A DNA stretch of 64,000 bases. Source: Bradyrhizobium sp. WSM1743 (lineage in GTDB: Bacteria; Pseudomonadota; Alphaproteobacteria; Rhizobiales; Xanthobacteraceae). Made by a program: the position numbers and the translations under genes. Position 1 is the stretch's first letter, and every line of letters starts with the position of its first letter. Shown piece by piece: positions 31,257 to 40,240 of the stretch. The stretch covers positions 62,001 through 126,000 of the forward strand of contig NZ_AXAZ01000010.1 of the NCBI RefSeq assembly GCF_000473065.1. The letters are read 5' to 3'. The notes below the pieces were generated by a model. It was not told the origin of the DNA. It searched no databases and was given only the letters and a program-made list of their open reading frames with translations.

Positions 31257-32393
31257 CTAGCTTCGGGCCGAGATTCGTCCGCTCTCGACGTCAAAGACTT
31301 CGCCCCCTGCGCCGATCTCGGCGAAGGCGGCAGGATCCGCGCCGGTCAGCCACACCTGCGCGCCGAGCTTCTTCAGCTCCTCGAACAGCGCCGCGCGGCG
31401 GTTCGGGTCGAGATGCGCAACCACCTCGTCGAGCAGCAGCAGCGGCACGATGCCGGTCATCTCGGCGACCAGCGTCGCATGCGCGAGCACGAGGCCGATC
31501 AGAAGCGCCTTCTGCTCGCCGGTCGAGGCATCACGCGCCGGCATGTTCTTGGGCGCATAGACGACCTGCAGGTCGGTGAGATGCGGGCCGTCGGTGGTGC
31601 GGCCGGCAATCGCATCGCGCGGGCGATTGTCGCGCAGGATCTGGCGGTAGCGGTCCTCGACCGAGGTTGCGGTCTCCTGGAGCAGCGCGTTCTCCATCCA
31701 GCCGTCGAGCGCGATTTGCGCCGAGGGGAAGGCGGATTCTTGCGCGCGGGCGTTGAGCATGCCGGTCAGCCTTGCCGCGGTCTGACCGCGCGTGGCCGCG
31801 ACCGCGACCGCAAGCTCCGCCGTCTCGCGCTCGATCGCGTCGCACCAATTGTCGTCGTAATTGCGCGTCTCCAGCAGGCGGTTGCGCGAACGCAAGGAGC
31901 GCTCGAGTGCGTTGATCCGGCTCGAATGCTCGCTGTCGATGGCGAGCACCAGGCGGTCGAAGAAGCGCCGCCGCTCGGACGCAGCTCCCATGAACAGCCC
32001 GTCCATCGCCGGCGTCAGCCACACCATGCGGATGTGGTCGCCGAAGGCGCTGGCCGAACCCACCGGCTCGCGGTCGATGCGGCAGCGCCGGCTGACCGGG
32101 CTATCGGCGCGCGGCGCGTCGATGCCGGTGCCGAGCGTGGCGAGCCCCAGCGCGCCCTCGACCTGCGCCGACACCGCCCAGGAGCCGTCGCCCTGGTTAT
32201 CGGCGACGTCCTCCAGCGTCGCGCGGCGCAGGCCGCGGCCCGGCGACAGGAACGAGATCGCCTCGATGCAATTGGTCTTCCCCGCCCCGTTCGGCCCGAC
32301 CAGCGCCACCATGTCAGCCGCCGTCTCGAGCCCCGCCGCCCGATAATTGCGAAAATGCGTCAGCGTCAGACGATGAATGCGGGAGGGGGTCAT
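31257..32393 (-). CDS. recF: DNA replication and repair protein RecF
   Basis: SMC-like ATPase helping RecOR load RecA at gaps. It has 378 residues from the ATG at 32393 (MTPSRIHRLTLTHFRNYRAA). The frame is open to 32555 through a palindromic repeat and part of the DUF559 gene, and those residues are not RecF-like. Walker A is GPNGAGKTNCIEAI (about 34-47); the ABC-type LLLDEVVAHLD is Walker B and D-loop near residue 315. Downstream on the same strand come the two secreted paralogs and gyrB. Confidence 0.95.
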   Translation of the reverse strand: MTPSRIHRLTLTHFRNYRAAGLETAADMVALVGPNGAGKTNCIEAISFLSPGRGLRRATLEDVADNQGDGSWAVSAQVEGALGLATLGTGIDAPRADSPVSRRCRIDREPVGSASAFGDHIRMVWLTPAMDGLFMGAASERRRFFDRLVLAIDSEHSSRINALERSLRSRNRLLETRNYDDNWCDAIERETAELAVAVAATRGQTAARLTGMLNARAQESAFPSAQIALDGWMENALLQETATSVEDRYRQILRDNRPRDAIAGRTTDGPHLTDLQVVYAPKNMPARDASTGEQKALLIGLVLAHATLVAEMTGIVPLLLLDEVVAHLDPNRRAALFEELKKLGAQVWLTGADPAAFAEIGAGGEVFDVESGRISARS

Positions 32394-32417
32394 GAGTTGT
32401 TCGTCGTGGACGTGGCT

Positions 32418-32479
32418 CTTCCCCTCCCCCCTTGTGGGGGAGGGTGGCGCCTCACGAAGTGAGGCGACGGGTGAGGGGT
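32418..32479. repeat. Left arm of a family D repeat flanking the DUF559 gene
   Basis: CCCCTCCCCCCTTGTGGGGG stem, GCCTCACGAAGTGAGGCG stem, then CGGGTGAGGGGT (32468-32479). The last 12 bp are an exact inverted copy of 32851-32862. The DUF559 stop codon begins 3 bp further right. Confidence 0.85.
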
Positions 32480-32482
32480 ATC

Positions 32483-32848
32483 TTACCGCCCGGCAAGCTT
32501 TGCAAGAACGTCTTCCAATACGGCCTCGGATTGCTGCAAAACGTCGTTGTTCCAATAGCGCGCTATAGCAAAGCCCTCAGCGGAGAGAGCCGCGTCGCGC
32601 GCTGCGTCGCGTTGCGATTCTGCGTGCTGGCTCCCGTCGATCTCGATCACAAGGCGCTTCTCGAAACAGACGAAATCGAGAATGTAATTCTTGAACGGAA
32701 CTTGCCGGCGAAACTTGTATGTCGATAGCCGGCGATCCCTCAGCAAGCGCCACATCACAGCTTCAGCATCCGTCGGCTCGTGCCGCATGCTCTTCGCGAA
32801 TTGGCGGAGATGTTTGGAAACTGGCCGATGGGACGGATCCTGCGGCAC
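32483..32848 (-). CDS. DUF559 / Vsr-like endonuclease domain protein
   Basis: 121-residue protein of the DUF559 family, a PD-(D/E)xK-like fold related to very-short-patch endonucleases. Seen in the sequence: TDAEAVMWRLLRDRRL, KFRRQVPF, then the catalytic-core Asp in YILDFVCFEKRLVIEIDGSQH (Asp and Glu in an E-I-D-G-x-x-H context). The start codon is GTG at 32848; GAGG of the flanking repeat lies five bases upstream and serves as Shine-Dalgarno. The gene fills the space between two inverted repeat arms with 3-4 bp to spare. Function unproven; it may nick or cut DNA at the repeat. Confidence 0.85.
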   Translation of the reverse strand: MPQDPSHRPVSKHLRQFAKSMRHEPTDAEAVMWRLLRDRRLSTYKFRRQVPFKNYILDFVCFEKRLVIEIDGSQHAESQRDAARDAALSAEGFAIARYWNNDVLQQSEAVLEDVLAKLAGR

Positions 32849-32850
32849 TA

Positions 32851-33016
32851 ACCCCTCACCCGACCGAGTCTATATCCTCCAGCGGAGATGCCCTCTCCCA
32901 CAGGGGGAGAGGGCACAGCAATGCGCACCGCGCGTTTGGCGCAGAACAAAGGCGCTGCTTCACCCTCTCCCCTTGTGGGAGAGGGTGGCTTCGCGGAGCG
33001 AAGCCGGGTGAGGGGT
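32851..33016. repeat. Right arm and further family D repeat units
   Basis: Starts ACCCCTCACCCG (32851-32862), the inverse of 32468-32479. Two hairpins follow: CCCTCTCCCACAGGGGGAGA near 32891 and CCCTCTCCCCTTGTGGGAGA near 32963. It ends CCGGGTGAGGGG. It separates the DUF559 gene from the dnaN 3' end. Confidence 0.85.
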
Positions 33017-33049
33017 TGTCTCCGCATAGGAAGTGCCGAGAGAGCGTCC

Positions 33050-34168
33050 TCACACCCGCATCGGCATCAGCACGTATAGCGCGCTCTTGTCGTCGCGGTC
33101 TTGCACCAGGGTGGGCGAGCCGGGGTCGGCGAGGCGGAGCGTTGCGACGTCGCCTTCGATCTGGGCGGCGATGTCGAGCAAATAGCGGGAGTTGAAGCCG
33201 ATATCGAGGGCGTCGGAGGCGTATTCGACCTCCAGCTCTTCGGTCGCGCTGCCGGAATCCGGATTGGTCACCGACAGCACCAGCTTGCCCGCCGACAGCG
33301 ACAGCTTCACCGCCCGCCCGCGCTCGCTCGAAATCGTCGAGACGCGGTCGACCGCGTTCTCGAAATCCTTCTTGTCGACGACGAGCTCCTTGTCGTTGTT
33401 CTGCGGGATGACGCGGCCGTAATCGGGGAAGGTGCCGTCGATCAGCTTCGAGGTCAGCACGACGTTGCCGATCGTAAAGCGGATCTTGGCCTGCGACAGC
33501 TCGATCGTCATCTCGGCCTCGGTGTCCTCGATCAGGCGCTGCACCTCGCCGACCGTCTTGCGCGGCACGATCACGCCGGGCATGCCCTCGGCGCCCTTGG
33601 GCTGGACGAGGTCGAGCTGGGCGAGGCGGTGGCCGTCGGTGGCGACGCCGCGCAGGGTGGCGGTCTTGGCCGTGCCGGCGGCGTGCAGATAGATGCCGTT
33701 GAGGTAGTAGCGCGTTTCCTCGGTCGAGATCGCGAACTGGGTGCGGTCGATCAGCCGCTTGACGTCCTTGGCCGCGAGCGAGAACGAGTGCGACATGTCG
33801 CCGGCGGCCAGATCCGGAAAATCATTCTCCGGCAGCGTCTGCAGCGTGAAGCGCGAGCGGCCGGCGCGGATTGCGAGCACGGCGCGGTCGCCGTCGGCTT
33901 CCAGCACGATCTGCGAGCCATCGGGCAGCTTGCGCACGATGTCGTAGAACATGTGCGCCGGCACGGTGGTGGAGCCCGCGGTCGCGGTTTCCGCCGGCAG
34001 CGTCTCCGTCACCTCGAGGTCGAGGTCGGTCGCCTTCAGCGACAATTTGGCGTTCTCGGCGCGGACCAGCACGTTGCCGAGGATCGGGATCGTATTGCGG
34101 CGCTCGACCACGCGGTGGACATGGCCCAGCGATTTCAGGAGTTGCGCGCGTTCGACCGTAACCTTCAT
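33050..34168 (-). CDS. dnaN: DNA polymerase III beta subunit (sliding clamp)
   Basis: Ring-shaped processivity clamp, 372 residues. It begins MKVTVERAQLLKSLGHVHRV, contains ERRNTIPILGNVL and TRYYLNGIYLH, and ends DKSALYVLMPMRV, all classic DnaN landmarks; the C-terminal MPMR binds client clamp-binding motifs. Three repeated domains of about 120 residues fit the length. It lies between dnaA and recF on the minus strand, but 440 bp of repeat-rich DNA follows the dnaA stop, so a single dnaA-dnaN transcript is uncertain. Confidence 0.98.
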   Translation of the reverse strand: MKVTVERAQLLKSLGHVHRVVERRNTIPILGNVLVRAENAKLSLKATDLDLEVTETLPAETATAGSTTVPAHMFYDIVRKLPDGSQIVLEADGDRAVLAIRAGRSRFTLQTLPENDFPDLAAGDMSHSFSLAAKDVKRLIDRTQFAISTEETRYYLNGIYLHAAGTAKTATLRGVATDGHRLAQLDLVQPKGAEGMPGVIVPRKTVGEVQRLIEDTEAEMTIELSQAKIRFTIGNVVLTSKLIDGTFPDYGRVIPQNNDKELVVDKKDFENAVDRVSTISSERGRAVKLSLSAGKLVLSVTNPDSGSATEELEVEYASDALDIGFNSRYLLDIAAQIEGDVATLRLADPGSPTLVQDRDDKSALYVLMPMRV

Positions 34169-34392
34169 TGCACTACTCGCCCGATCCCCTAGGAAAACAC
34201 AGCATTGAGAAGGCCGGGCGGCGGGACGCGCGCCACGGCACCGAAGACCCCGGAAAGCCGGATCATCCAGCCGATATGACCAAAGCCGACAGGGTCGCGC
34301 AAGGTGGCGCGGAAAACCATCCGTTTCAAGGGATTGCCGGGCAGTTCCCCACGATTTACCGCCTGAAATGAACGCCGCCGCCCAGGCGTAGG

Positions 34393-34595
34393 TGCGCTCC
34401 CTCGCCCCGTTCTTACGGTGCCGGGACGAGCTTCGCTCGCCCTGAGAGGGGTGGGGTGAGGGGCCTCTCTCCGTGCGTGAGCCTGCCGATGGACCTGTAC
34501 CCCCTCACCCGGAATCCGCGCTGCGCGCGCATTCCGACCTCTCCCCGCATCCGCCTTCGCCAAGGCTTCGGCGGACATGAGCGGGGAGAGGTGAA
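34393..34595. repeat. Composite family D repeat between dnaA and dnaN
   Basis: Stems include GACGAGCTTCGCTCGCC, GGGGTGAGGGGCCTCTCTCC with its partner CCCCTCACCCGGAATCCG, and CCTCTCCCCGCATCCGCC with GAGCGGGGAGAGG. It takes about half of the 440-bp gap; the remaining 34169-34392 is the dnaN leader and shows no other recognised element. Confidence 0.8.
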
Positions 34596-34608
34596 GAGAA
34601 ATAGGCCT

Positions 34609-36018
34609 TTATTCCTGAAGCTGGCGCTTCAGCGACTCGACTTCCTCGGACAGCGCGGTGTCCTTGGAGACCAGCGCCTCGATCTTGCGCACCGCGTGCA
34701 GCACGGTGGTGTGGTCGCGCCCGCCGAAGCGGCGGCCGATCTCGGGCAGCGAGCGCAGGGTCAGGGTCTTGGCGAGGTACATCGCGACCTGGCGCGGGCG
34801 GACCACGTTGGCGGTGCGGCGCGAGGACAGCAGGTCTGAGCGGCTGACGTTATACTGCCGCGCCACCACGCGCTGGATGTCCTCGATCTTGATCCGCTTG
34901 GGCTCCTGCGGCCGCACCAGGTCGCGCACCTCGTGCTCCGCCATCTCCAGCGTCACCGGCCGGTTGTTGAGCTTGGAATGCGCGAGCAGGCGGTTGATCG
35001 CGCCTTCGAGATCGCGGCCGTTATGGGTGATGGTGCGCGCCAGATAATGCAGCACCTCCTCAGGCACCTCGAACGTCGCATGATGGGCGCGGGCCGCGGC
35101 GACGCGCGACTTCAGGATGCCGTGGCGCAGCTCCTCGCCGAGCGAGCCCATCTCGACCACGAGCCCGCCGGCGAGCCGCGAGCGCACGCGGTCATCGAGG
35201 CTTTCCAGATCGGACGGCGGACGGTCGGCCGCGATCACGACCTGGCGGCCGGCGTCGATCAGCGCGTTCAGCGTGTGACAGAACTCGGCCTGGGTCGACT
35301 TGCCCTGCAGGAATTGGAGATCGTCGATCACGAGCACGTCGATGCCGCGCAGCGCTTCCTTGAAGGCCAGCGCCGTCTGCGTCTTCAGCGCAGCGACGAA
35401 GCCGTACATGAATTTTTCCGCCGTGAGATACAGCACCTTGCGCTCGTTGCCGGAATTGCCGGCCCAGGTCACCGCCTGCAAGAGATGCGTCTTGCCGAGG
35501 CCGACGCCGGCATGGATGTAGAGCGGGTTGAACATGACGGGATCGCCGCGACGCCCTTCCGCGACTTGGCGCGCGGCGGCATGCGCCAGTGTGTTGGAAC
35601 GGCCGACGACGAAGCTCGCGAAGGTCAGGCGCGGATCCAGCGGCGAGCCGCCGAGCGCGTCGTGATTGGCCGAGACCGGCGCGGTCGCGGTCGAGCGCAG
35701 CTCCGGTGTCGGCGCGCGGCGCGCCTCGACCGGCGCGGGCGCTTCCTTCGGCTGCGCCACCGGGCGCACGGCGGAGCGGACCGTGAGATCGATGCGATGC
35801 ACTTCCGGCATCTCGGCCTGCCAGCACGACAGCACGCGCTCGGCATAATGGGCCTGGATCCAGCTCTTCAGGAACCGCGTCGGCACCGAGAGGCGCACGC
35901 TCTCGTCCTGCACGCCTTCCAGATCCATGCGTGCAAACCAGCTCGTGTAGACGTCCTCGCCAACGCTCGAGCGCAGCCGACCCTTCACGCGTGACCAGCG
36001 ATCCTGTTCCATTGTCAT
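34609..36018 (-). CDS. dnaA: Chromosomal replication initiator DnaA
   Basis: AAA+ initiator that unwinds oriC. About 469 residues from the ATG at 36018 ([18 protein letters not shown]). Domain I runs through about residue 90, a Pro/Ala-rich linker follows, and domain III carries Walker [11 protein letters not shown] and Walker [14 protein letters not shown]. Domain IV ends with the DnaA-box-binding signature [18 protein letters not shown]. The frame stays open upstream to 36081, with no better start. The long gap upstream is the natural place for DnaA boxes and autoregulation. Confidence 0.97.
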   Translation of the reverse strand: MTMEQDRWSRVKGRLRSSVGEDVYTSWFARMDLEGVQDESVRLSVPTRFLKSWIQAHYAERVLSCWQAEMPEVHRIDLTVRSAVRPVAQPKEAPAPVEARRAPTPELRSTATAPVSANHDALGGSPLDPRLTFASFVVGRSNTLAHAAARQVAEGRRGDPVMFNPLYIHAGVGLGKTHLLQAVTWAGNSGNERKVLYLTAEKFMYGFVAALKTQTALAFKEALRGIDVLVIDDLQFLQGKSTQAEFCHTLNALIDAGRQVVIAADRPPSDLESLDDRVRSRLAGGLVVEMGSLGEELRHGILKSRVAAARAHHATFEVPEEVLHYLARTITHNGRDLEGAINRLLAHSKLNNRPVTLEMAEHEVRDLVRPQEPKRIKIEDIQRVVARQYNVSRSDLLSSRRTANVVRPRQVAMYLAKTLTLRSLPEIGRRFGGRDHTTVLHAVRKIEALVSKDTALSEEVESLKRQLQE

Positions 36019-36081
36019 CGTCAGAAAACTTCTCTTGAGAGATATAGTTGCGTTGTGAGCGCCATGCAGGGTTCCTGCCAC

Positions 36082-37177
36082 GGTCCCTGCAGTGGCGCGA
36101 CCTCAAGCGAGTCCATCGTCAGGCATGGCTCGACCGTCAGGCGCGAACGCCGCAGGTCAGATCAGCGATGTCAGAGATGGAGGGGTCGCGAGGTCAGCGC
36201 GTACTCGGCGCTCCGTCACACGCGGGGGCCTGGAGGTCCGACGGAGCAGGAACGGCATCGCTGGAATAGGAAACGTGCTTCAATACCGCGTTGAGTCCGT
36301 AAGACATGATACCTCCCCGTCCTGCCGTGATAACTCACGACAAGGTCCTGCGTGTCCTGAAGACAACCGCGCCGTACTCCTGTCGCGGATGCCTGCCCAA
36401 TGTACTGGTCGTCCGCTCGACTTCGCCCACCTTGCGTGCCGGGGTCGCTCTGCGATGTCTCTCATGCTTGGCGCGAGCGGGAAGATCCCGCTGGAGACAT
36501 TCAGGCAAAAAGCTACCATTCCCATATTGCTATGGGTTTTGAACCGACATCGCTTGTTGAAGCGTCGCCTACGTGCACATCGCCGCCGATTTGCACGCTC
36601 GCCCCGTTTCCTAAACCGCGCTGGTCTGAAGATCGTGGGCGCCGCTGACCACTTAAGGAATACACTAAGCGGAAAGACTCGCAACGAAATTGATTCACAC
36701 TTGAGGCACCAAAAAACTTGACCTCGGTTAACGCCGCGCGCGACTTGTTCACAGGCTGCGAAGCAAGTTTTTGAATCCGTGCACAGAATCGAGAATGCCG
36801 CAGCTCATGTGACAATTCTCAGCCACCGCCAAAATTTTTTAACAAATTCGTCACGCGCTCGACGTGCGGGCGAATTTTCCAAATGCTTGTCGCTGCTATG
36901 TTGATAAGTGATTATCGAGTCATCGTTTTTCGAGACTCGTTTTGCAGGGTAACTCCACCGTGACACACATTCCGGTGAATCTTACGGTGTGCTGAACTCG
37001 CGTCGGCGCCAATTCAATTCGAACCCGCAGCACAGGGGTTTTTTGCAACGCGGTGAAGTTTCCGCTGTTGCAGAAAACGGCCGGTAGAACTACGGGACGA
37101 GGAATAGCGCCGACGATGCAAATCGTCCAAGCGAAGATCGAGCGTCGTCTGACTGCTTGCGCGAATATGACAGTCAA
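36082..37177. other. Gene-free region upstream of dnaA; candidate origin/regulatory DNA
   Basis: No convincing ORF. Near-matches to the DnaA box TTATNCACA are TGATTCACA (36691-36699) and TTGTTCACA (36745-36753), and on the other strand TTATCAACA (36899-36907); each differs by one base. An AT-rich run AAAATTTTTTAACAAATT lies at 36831-36848 between them. This resembles a small origin or dnaA control region, but a complete box array was not found by eye. Skew and experimental data are needed to assign oriC. Confidence 0.4.
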
Positions 37178-37206
37178 CAAAAAAGCCCGGCGCGATGCCG
37201 GGCTTT
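37178..37206 (-). terminator. Rho-independent terminator of rpsT
   Basis: Read on the minus strand, GCCCGGC-ATCGC-GCCGGGC is a perfect 7-bp stem followed by six T. It starts about 80 bp after the rpsT stop and is the clearest terminator in this half of the window. Confidence 0.88.
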
Positions 37207-37287
37207 TGACGCGCTGACCGGATCGACCGATCAGATGATGCTGCGAGATGACGTCGCGAGCTTACTTCGCAAGATTACTTGGTGAGC

Positions 37288-37554
37288 TTACTTGGCGAGC
37301 TTGGCGATCTGCGCGGTGAGGCGCGAGACTTTGCGGCTGGCGTTGTTCTTGTGAATGATGTTGCGCTGGGCGGCGCGCATCAAGGCGGGCTCGGCGGTCG
37401 CGAGAGCCTTCACGGCTGCGGCGCGGTCGCCGCTCTTGATGGCTTCCTCGACAGTGCGCACGGCGCCGCGCATCTGGGTGCGGCGCGACTTGTTGACGGC
37501 GGTGCGGCGGGCGATCTTGCGCGTCGCTTTCTTGGCGGAAGTGGTATTGGCCAT
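37288..37554 (-). CDS. rpsT: 30S ribosomal protein S20
   Basis: Helical, basic 16S rRNA-binding protein of the small subunit, 88 residues. It begins [20 protein letters not shown], the family start with an Asn-Thr-rich N-terminus, and ends [15 protein letters not shown]. The start is ATG at 37554; an in-frame extension to 37932 has no S20 similarity. In many bacteria rpsT expression is autoregulated at translation. It has its own terminator downstream and faces dnaA across a 1.1 kb gap on the same strand. Confidence 0.98.
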   Translation of the reverse strand: MANTTSAKKATRKIARRTAVNKSRRTQMRGAVRTVEEAIKSGDRAAAVKALATAEPALMRAAQRNIIHKNNASRKVSRLTAQIAKLAK

Positions 37555-37976
37555 GGTCTCAATGTCCTTTGCGGGTACCGGTCGCGTCTTGGTCGGGTAG
37601 CGCCGGCTTGCTTGACCGCGTAATCGACGCTCGGATTTAGGGTGTTCGGTTGCTGGGCCGTTCCCGGAACATGAGCGACGGCCTTGCGGCTGTCTCTGAG
37701 GCTCCAAGGAGTCTTCAAGCTCAAGAGAGTCTTGAAGCTCAAGGTGCCTGCAACTGCTCAAAGAACAGCGGCGGCGGGATTGCGCCCACCGCCAATTGCC
37801 GCCCTTATAGAGAGGGTCTTTAGCACCGTCAACGCTTTCGGAGCTGGAAATCCGGCCTTTGGCGGCCTGGACGGGCACCGTAACGCCCTGAAGAGGTTGA
37901 ATTTCTGCCGTCGCCCGGCTATTGGCTGGCAACGTTCCAAGAGGTCGTCCGATCAGACGACCATCGCAGGTGAAGC
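37555..37976. other. Intergenic region, rpsT leader and divergent promoter
   Basis: No gene seen. A small inverted repeat CTTCAAG (37713-37719) and CTTGAAG (37731-37737) lies about 160 bp upstream of rpsT and could form a leader hairpin. The region must hold divergent promoters for rpsT and the small membrane protein at 37977. Confidence 0.4.
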
Positions 37977-38294
37977 ATGATCCGCGGCTTTTTCCGACTG
38001 ATTGGGCTGTTGCTGCTCGCCGGCGGGTTCATCTTCATGGTCTATGACGGCGCCCGCTGGGTGGCCGATCAGAACCTCAAATTCACCCGGTTCGGCCAGT
38101 TCTGGAACGACATCAATCAGGCCAGCCAGTCGGCCTTCCGCACCTGGGTCGAGGCCAAGGCGCCCTGGCTCTGGACCTCGGTGATCCGCCTGGTGCTGGA
38201 GCAGCCGGTCTTCGCCGTCCTCGGCATTCTCGGCATCCTCCTGATGATCCTGTTCCGCCCGCGCAAGCCCTTGATCGGCTATTCCCGGGATTGA
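37977..38294 (+). CDS. Small inner-membrane protein of unknown function
   Basis: 105 residues with two hydrophobic segments, about 4-24 and 78-92, separated by an amphipathic helix. The start ATG at 37977 follows CAGGTGAAGC. It ends [13 protein letters not shown], a basic cytoplasmic tail. Common as an uncharacterised protein in Bradyrhizobium (recognition, not searched). No partner gene is evident. Confidence 0.72.
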   Translation: MIRGFFRLIGLLLLAGGFIFMVYDGARWVADQNLKFTRFGQFWNDINQASQSAFRTWVEAKAPWLWTSVIRLVLEQPVFAVLGILGILLMILFRPRKPLIGYSRD

Positions 38295-38428
38295 TCTTCA
38301 ATTCCCGCCGCGACTGAGCCTGGAGCTGCGGCCGCGCAACACGGCTGGGGGCACCGGCATGTCCTGCCCGATCGGGGTTGGTGTGAGCGTTAGTTGTACG
38401 TCGCGGAAGCCTGCTCCGGGCTCGCTGC

Positions 38429-38570
38429 ACCTCCCCCGCTTGCGGGGGAGGTCGCATTGCATCGTGAGATGCAATGCGGGAGAGGGCTCTGTCCTCTTGG
38501 GGAGTCTCTGCGTGGAGACACCCTCTCCCCAGCCCTCTCCCGCAAGCAAGCGGGAGAGGGAGCGCACCGT
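38429..38570. repeat. Palindromic intergenic repeat, family D
   Basis: ACCTCCCCCGCTTGCGGGGG, a GCATTGCATCGTGAGATGCAATGC hairpin (38454-38477), a GTCTCTGCGTGGAGAC hairpin, and CCCTCTCCCGCAAGCAAGCG. It lies between a small membrane protein and the lipoprotein gene. Confidence 0.8.
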
Positions 38571-38657
38571 CTGAGTAGCAGGCATAGTCGCCTCACCCCC
38601 ACTCAACGCTTTATTAACCATAACCGGTGCATCACTGGAGCTGTCTCGTTTCGAGGG

Positions 38658-39413
38658 ATGGGTCCGGTGCCGGTTGCACGCGCGTTTCGATGGTCAATCT
38701 TGGCAGCGTCCTTGGCAGCGTCCGCCGCGCTCGCCCTGGGTGGCTGCATGCAGACCGCGAGCCCGGTCGCGATGGTGCAGCCCCGTCCCGACCTCGATGC
38801 GATGGCCTATGGGCAGCCCTATAGCGCGCCGCAGCCGGTTGTCGTCGCCGACGGCGGCGGCGCCATCGGCGCCCTGCGCAACTCCTTTGCCTCCTCGCCC
38901 GCACCGATGCCGGTCGGCTACGCCGCGCCGATGGCGGCGCCGATGCGCAATGGCGCCTCCTACCATCTCGACGCCGGTGACAAGCTTCGCGTGGTGGTCT
39001 ACGGCCAGGAAGGTCTCACCAACAGCTACGCCATCGACGCCGGCGGCTCCATCACCATGCCGCTGATCGGTGCAGTGCCGGCGCGCGGCCGCACCACGGC
39101 GGGCCTTGCCGGTGAGATCGCCGCACGTCTGCGCAATGGCTACATCCGCGAGCCGTCGGTGGCGGTCGAGATCGAAACCTATCGCCCGTTCTTCATCCTC
39201 GGCGAGGTCCTCGCGCCCGGCCAATATCCTTACGTGCCGAACATGACGGTCGAGAGCGCGGTCGCCATCGCCGGCGGCTTCTCGCCGCGCGCCAAGCGCG
39301 ACATGGTCACCGTCACCCACACCGAGAACGGCGGCGCTATGCGCGCCGTGGTGCCGCTCGGCACGCCGCTGGCACCGGGCGACACCGTGTTCGTCGGCGA
39401 GCGCTGGTTCTAG
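38658..39413 (+). CDS. Polysaccharide export outer-membrane lipoprotein, Wza/KpsD-like
   Basis: 251-residue Poly_export protein. A lipoprotein signal ends with the lipobox LGGC at Cys30. The Poly_export domain is YHLDAGDKLRVVVYGQEGLT through VAVEIETYRPFFILGEV, followed by an SLBB-like segment ending FSPRAKRDMVTV. Full Wza has 350-380 residues with a transmembrane helix ring; this protein is the short alphaproteobacterial form. No polysaccharide synthesis, copolymerase or Wzx genes lie beside it, so its partner must be elsewhere. The longer ORF to 38394 crosses a palindromic repeat. Confidence 0.85.
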   Translation: MGPVPVARAFRWSILAASLAASAALALGGCMQTASPVAMVQPRPDLDAMAYGQPYSAPQPVVVADGGGAIGALRNSFASSPAPMPVGYAAPMAAPMRNGASYHLDAGDKLRVVVYGQEGLTNSYAIDAGGSITMPLIGAVPARGRTTAGLAGEIAARLRNGYIREPSVAVEIETYRPFFILGEVLAPGQYPYVPNMTVESAVAIAGGFSPRAKRDMVTVTHTENGGAMRAVVPLGTPLAPGDTVFVGERWF

Positions 39414-39416
39414 CTC

Positions 39417-39520
39417 CCGTCATTCCGGGGCGATGCGTCAGCATCGAACTCTGGTGCGCAATTGCGCACCTGAGAATCTCGAGATTCCGGGTTCGCGACT
39501 TCGTCGCGCCCGGGAATGCG
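39417..39520. repeat. Palindromic intergenic repeat, family C
   Basis: CCCGTCATTCCGGGGCGATG at the left and CGCCCGGGAATGCG at the right, with GGTGCGCAATTGCGCACC and TCTCGAGA hairpins inside. It follows the lipoprotein stop by 4 bp and precedes the converging dienelactone hydrolase end. Confidence 0.85.
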
Positions 39521-39529
39521 CCTGCGGCG

Positions 39530-40201
39530 TCACTTCAAATGCTTCGCGAAGAACGCCATGCTGCGCGGCCAGGCGATGTCGGCGCTGGTCTTGTCGTAGC
39601 TGGCGCGCTCGTCGCAATGGAAGCCGTGCTGGGCGCCCGGATAGATGAAGACCTCGACATCCGGCCGCTTCGACTTGATGGTCTCGACGTCGGTCAGCGG
39701 GATGCCGGCATCCTTCTCGCCGAAATGCAGCTGCGTCGGCACCTTCGGCGTCTCGTCGGCAAAGCGCACCACCGCGCCGCCGTAATAGCCGACCGCAGCC
39801 TTCAGCCCCGACAGCCGCGTCGCCGCGACGAAGGCGATGCTGCCGCCTAAGCAAAAGCCGATGATGCCCACGGGCCCGACGCTCTTCACCGCGTCGATCG
39901 CCGCCTGAGTGTCGCGCAGCATCGCGGCCCAGTCCGGATTTGCCACGAACTTGCGCGCCTCCGCGATCTCATCGGGCGAATAGCCCGACTGGAAGTTCGG
40001 CGAGGTCCGGTCGAAGATCGACGGCGCGATCGCGACATAGCCTTCCTTGGCCAGACGATCGCAGACCGAGCGGATGTGGTGATTGACCCCAAAAATCTCC
40101 TGGATCACCACCACCGCGCCCTTCGGCGTGCCCGAGGGATCAGCGCGATAAGCGCCGAGCTGGAAATTGTCGGAGGCCGTCAGCTTGATGTCCTGTCCCA
40201 C
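39530..40201 (-). CDS. Dienelactone hydrolase family protein
   Basis: 223-residue alpha/beta hydrolase. The nucleophile is Cys in IIGFCLGGSIAF (about residue 117), the acid Asp is in GEKDAGIP, and the His is in AQHGFHCD; Cys-Asp-His is the DLH triad. DLH opens dienelactone rings in the chlorocatechol pathway, but broad family members act on other esters; no catechol genes are nearby. No signal peptide. A family E repeat separates it from the next gene. Confidence 0.9.
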   Translation of the reverse strand: MGQDIKLTASDNFQLGAYRADPSGTPKGAVVVIQEIFGVNHHIRSVCDRLAKEGYVAIAPSIFDRTSPNFQSGYSPDEIAEARKFVANPDWAAMLRDTQAAIDAVKSVGPVGIIGFCLGGSIAFVAATRLSGLKAAVGYYGGAVVRFADETPKVPTQLHFGEKDAGIPLTDVETIKSKRPDVEVFIYPGAQHGFHCDERASYDKTSADIAWPRSMAFFAKHLK

Positions 40202-40240
40202 GCGGGTCGTCCTTCTTGGCTGTTACGAACTCAATCTCTC

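Noticed and set aside
36092..36721. Plus-strand frame in the dnaA upstream gap
   Set aside because: No family pattern, no ribosome site, Arg/Pro-rich translation; the region is more likely regulatory.
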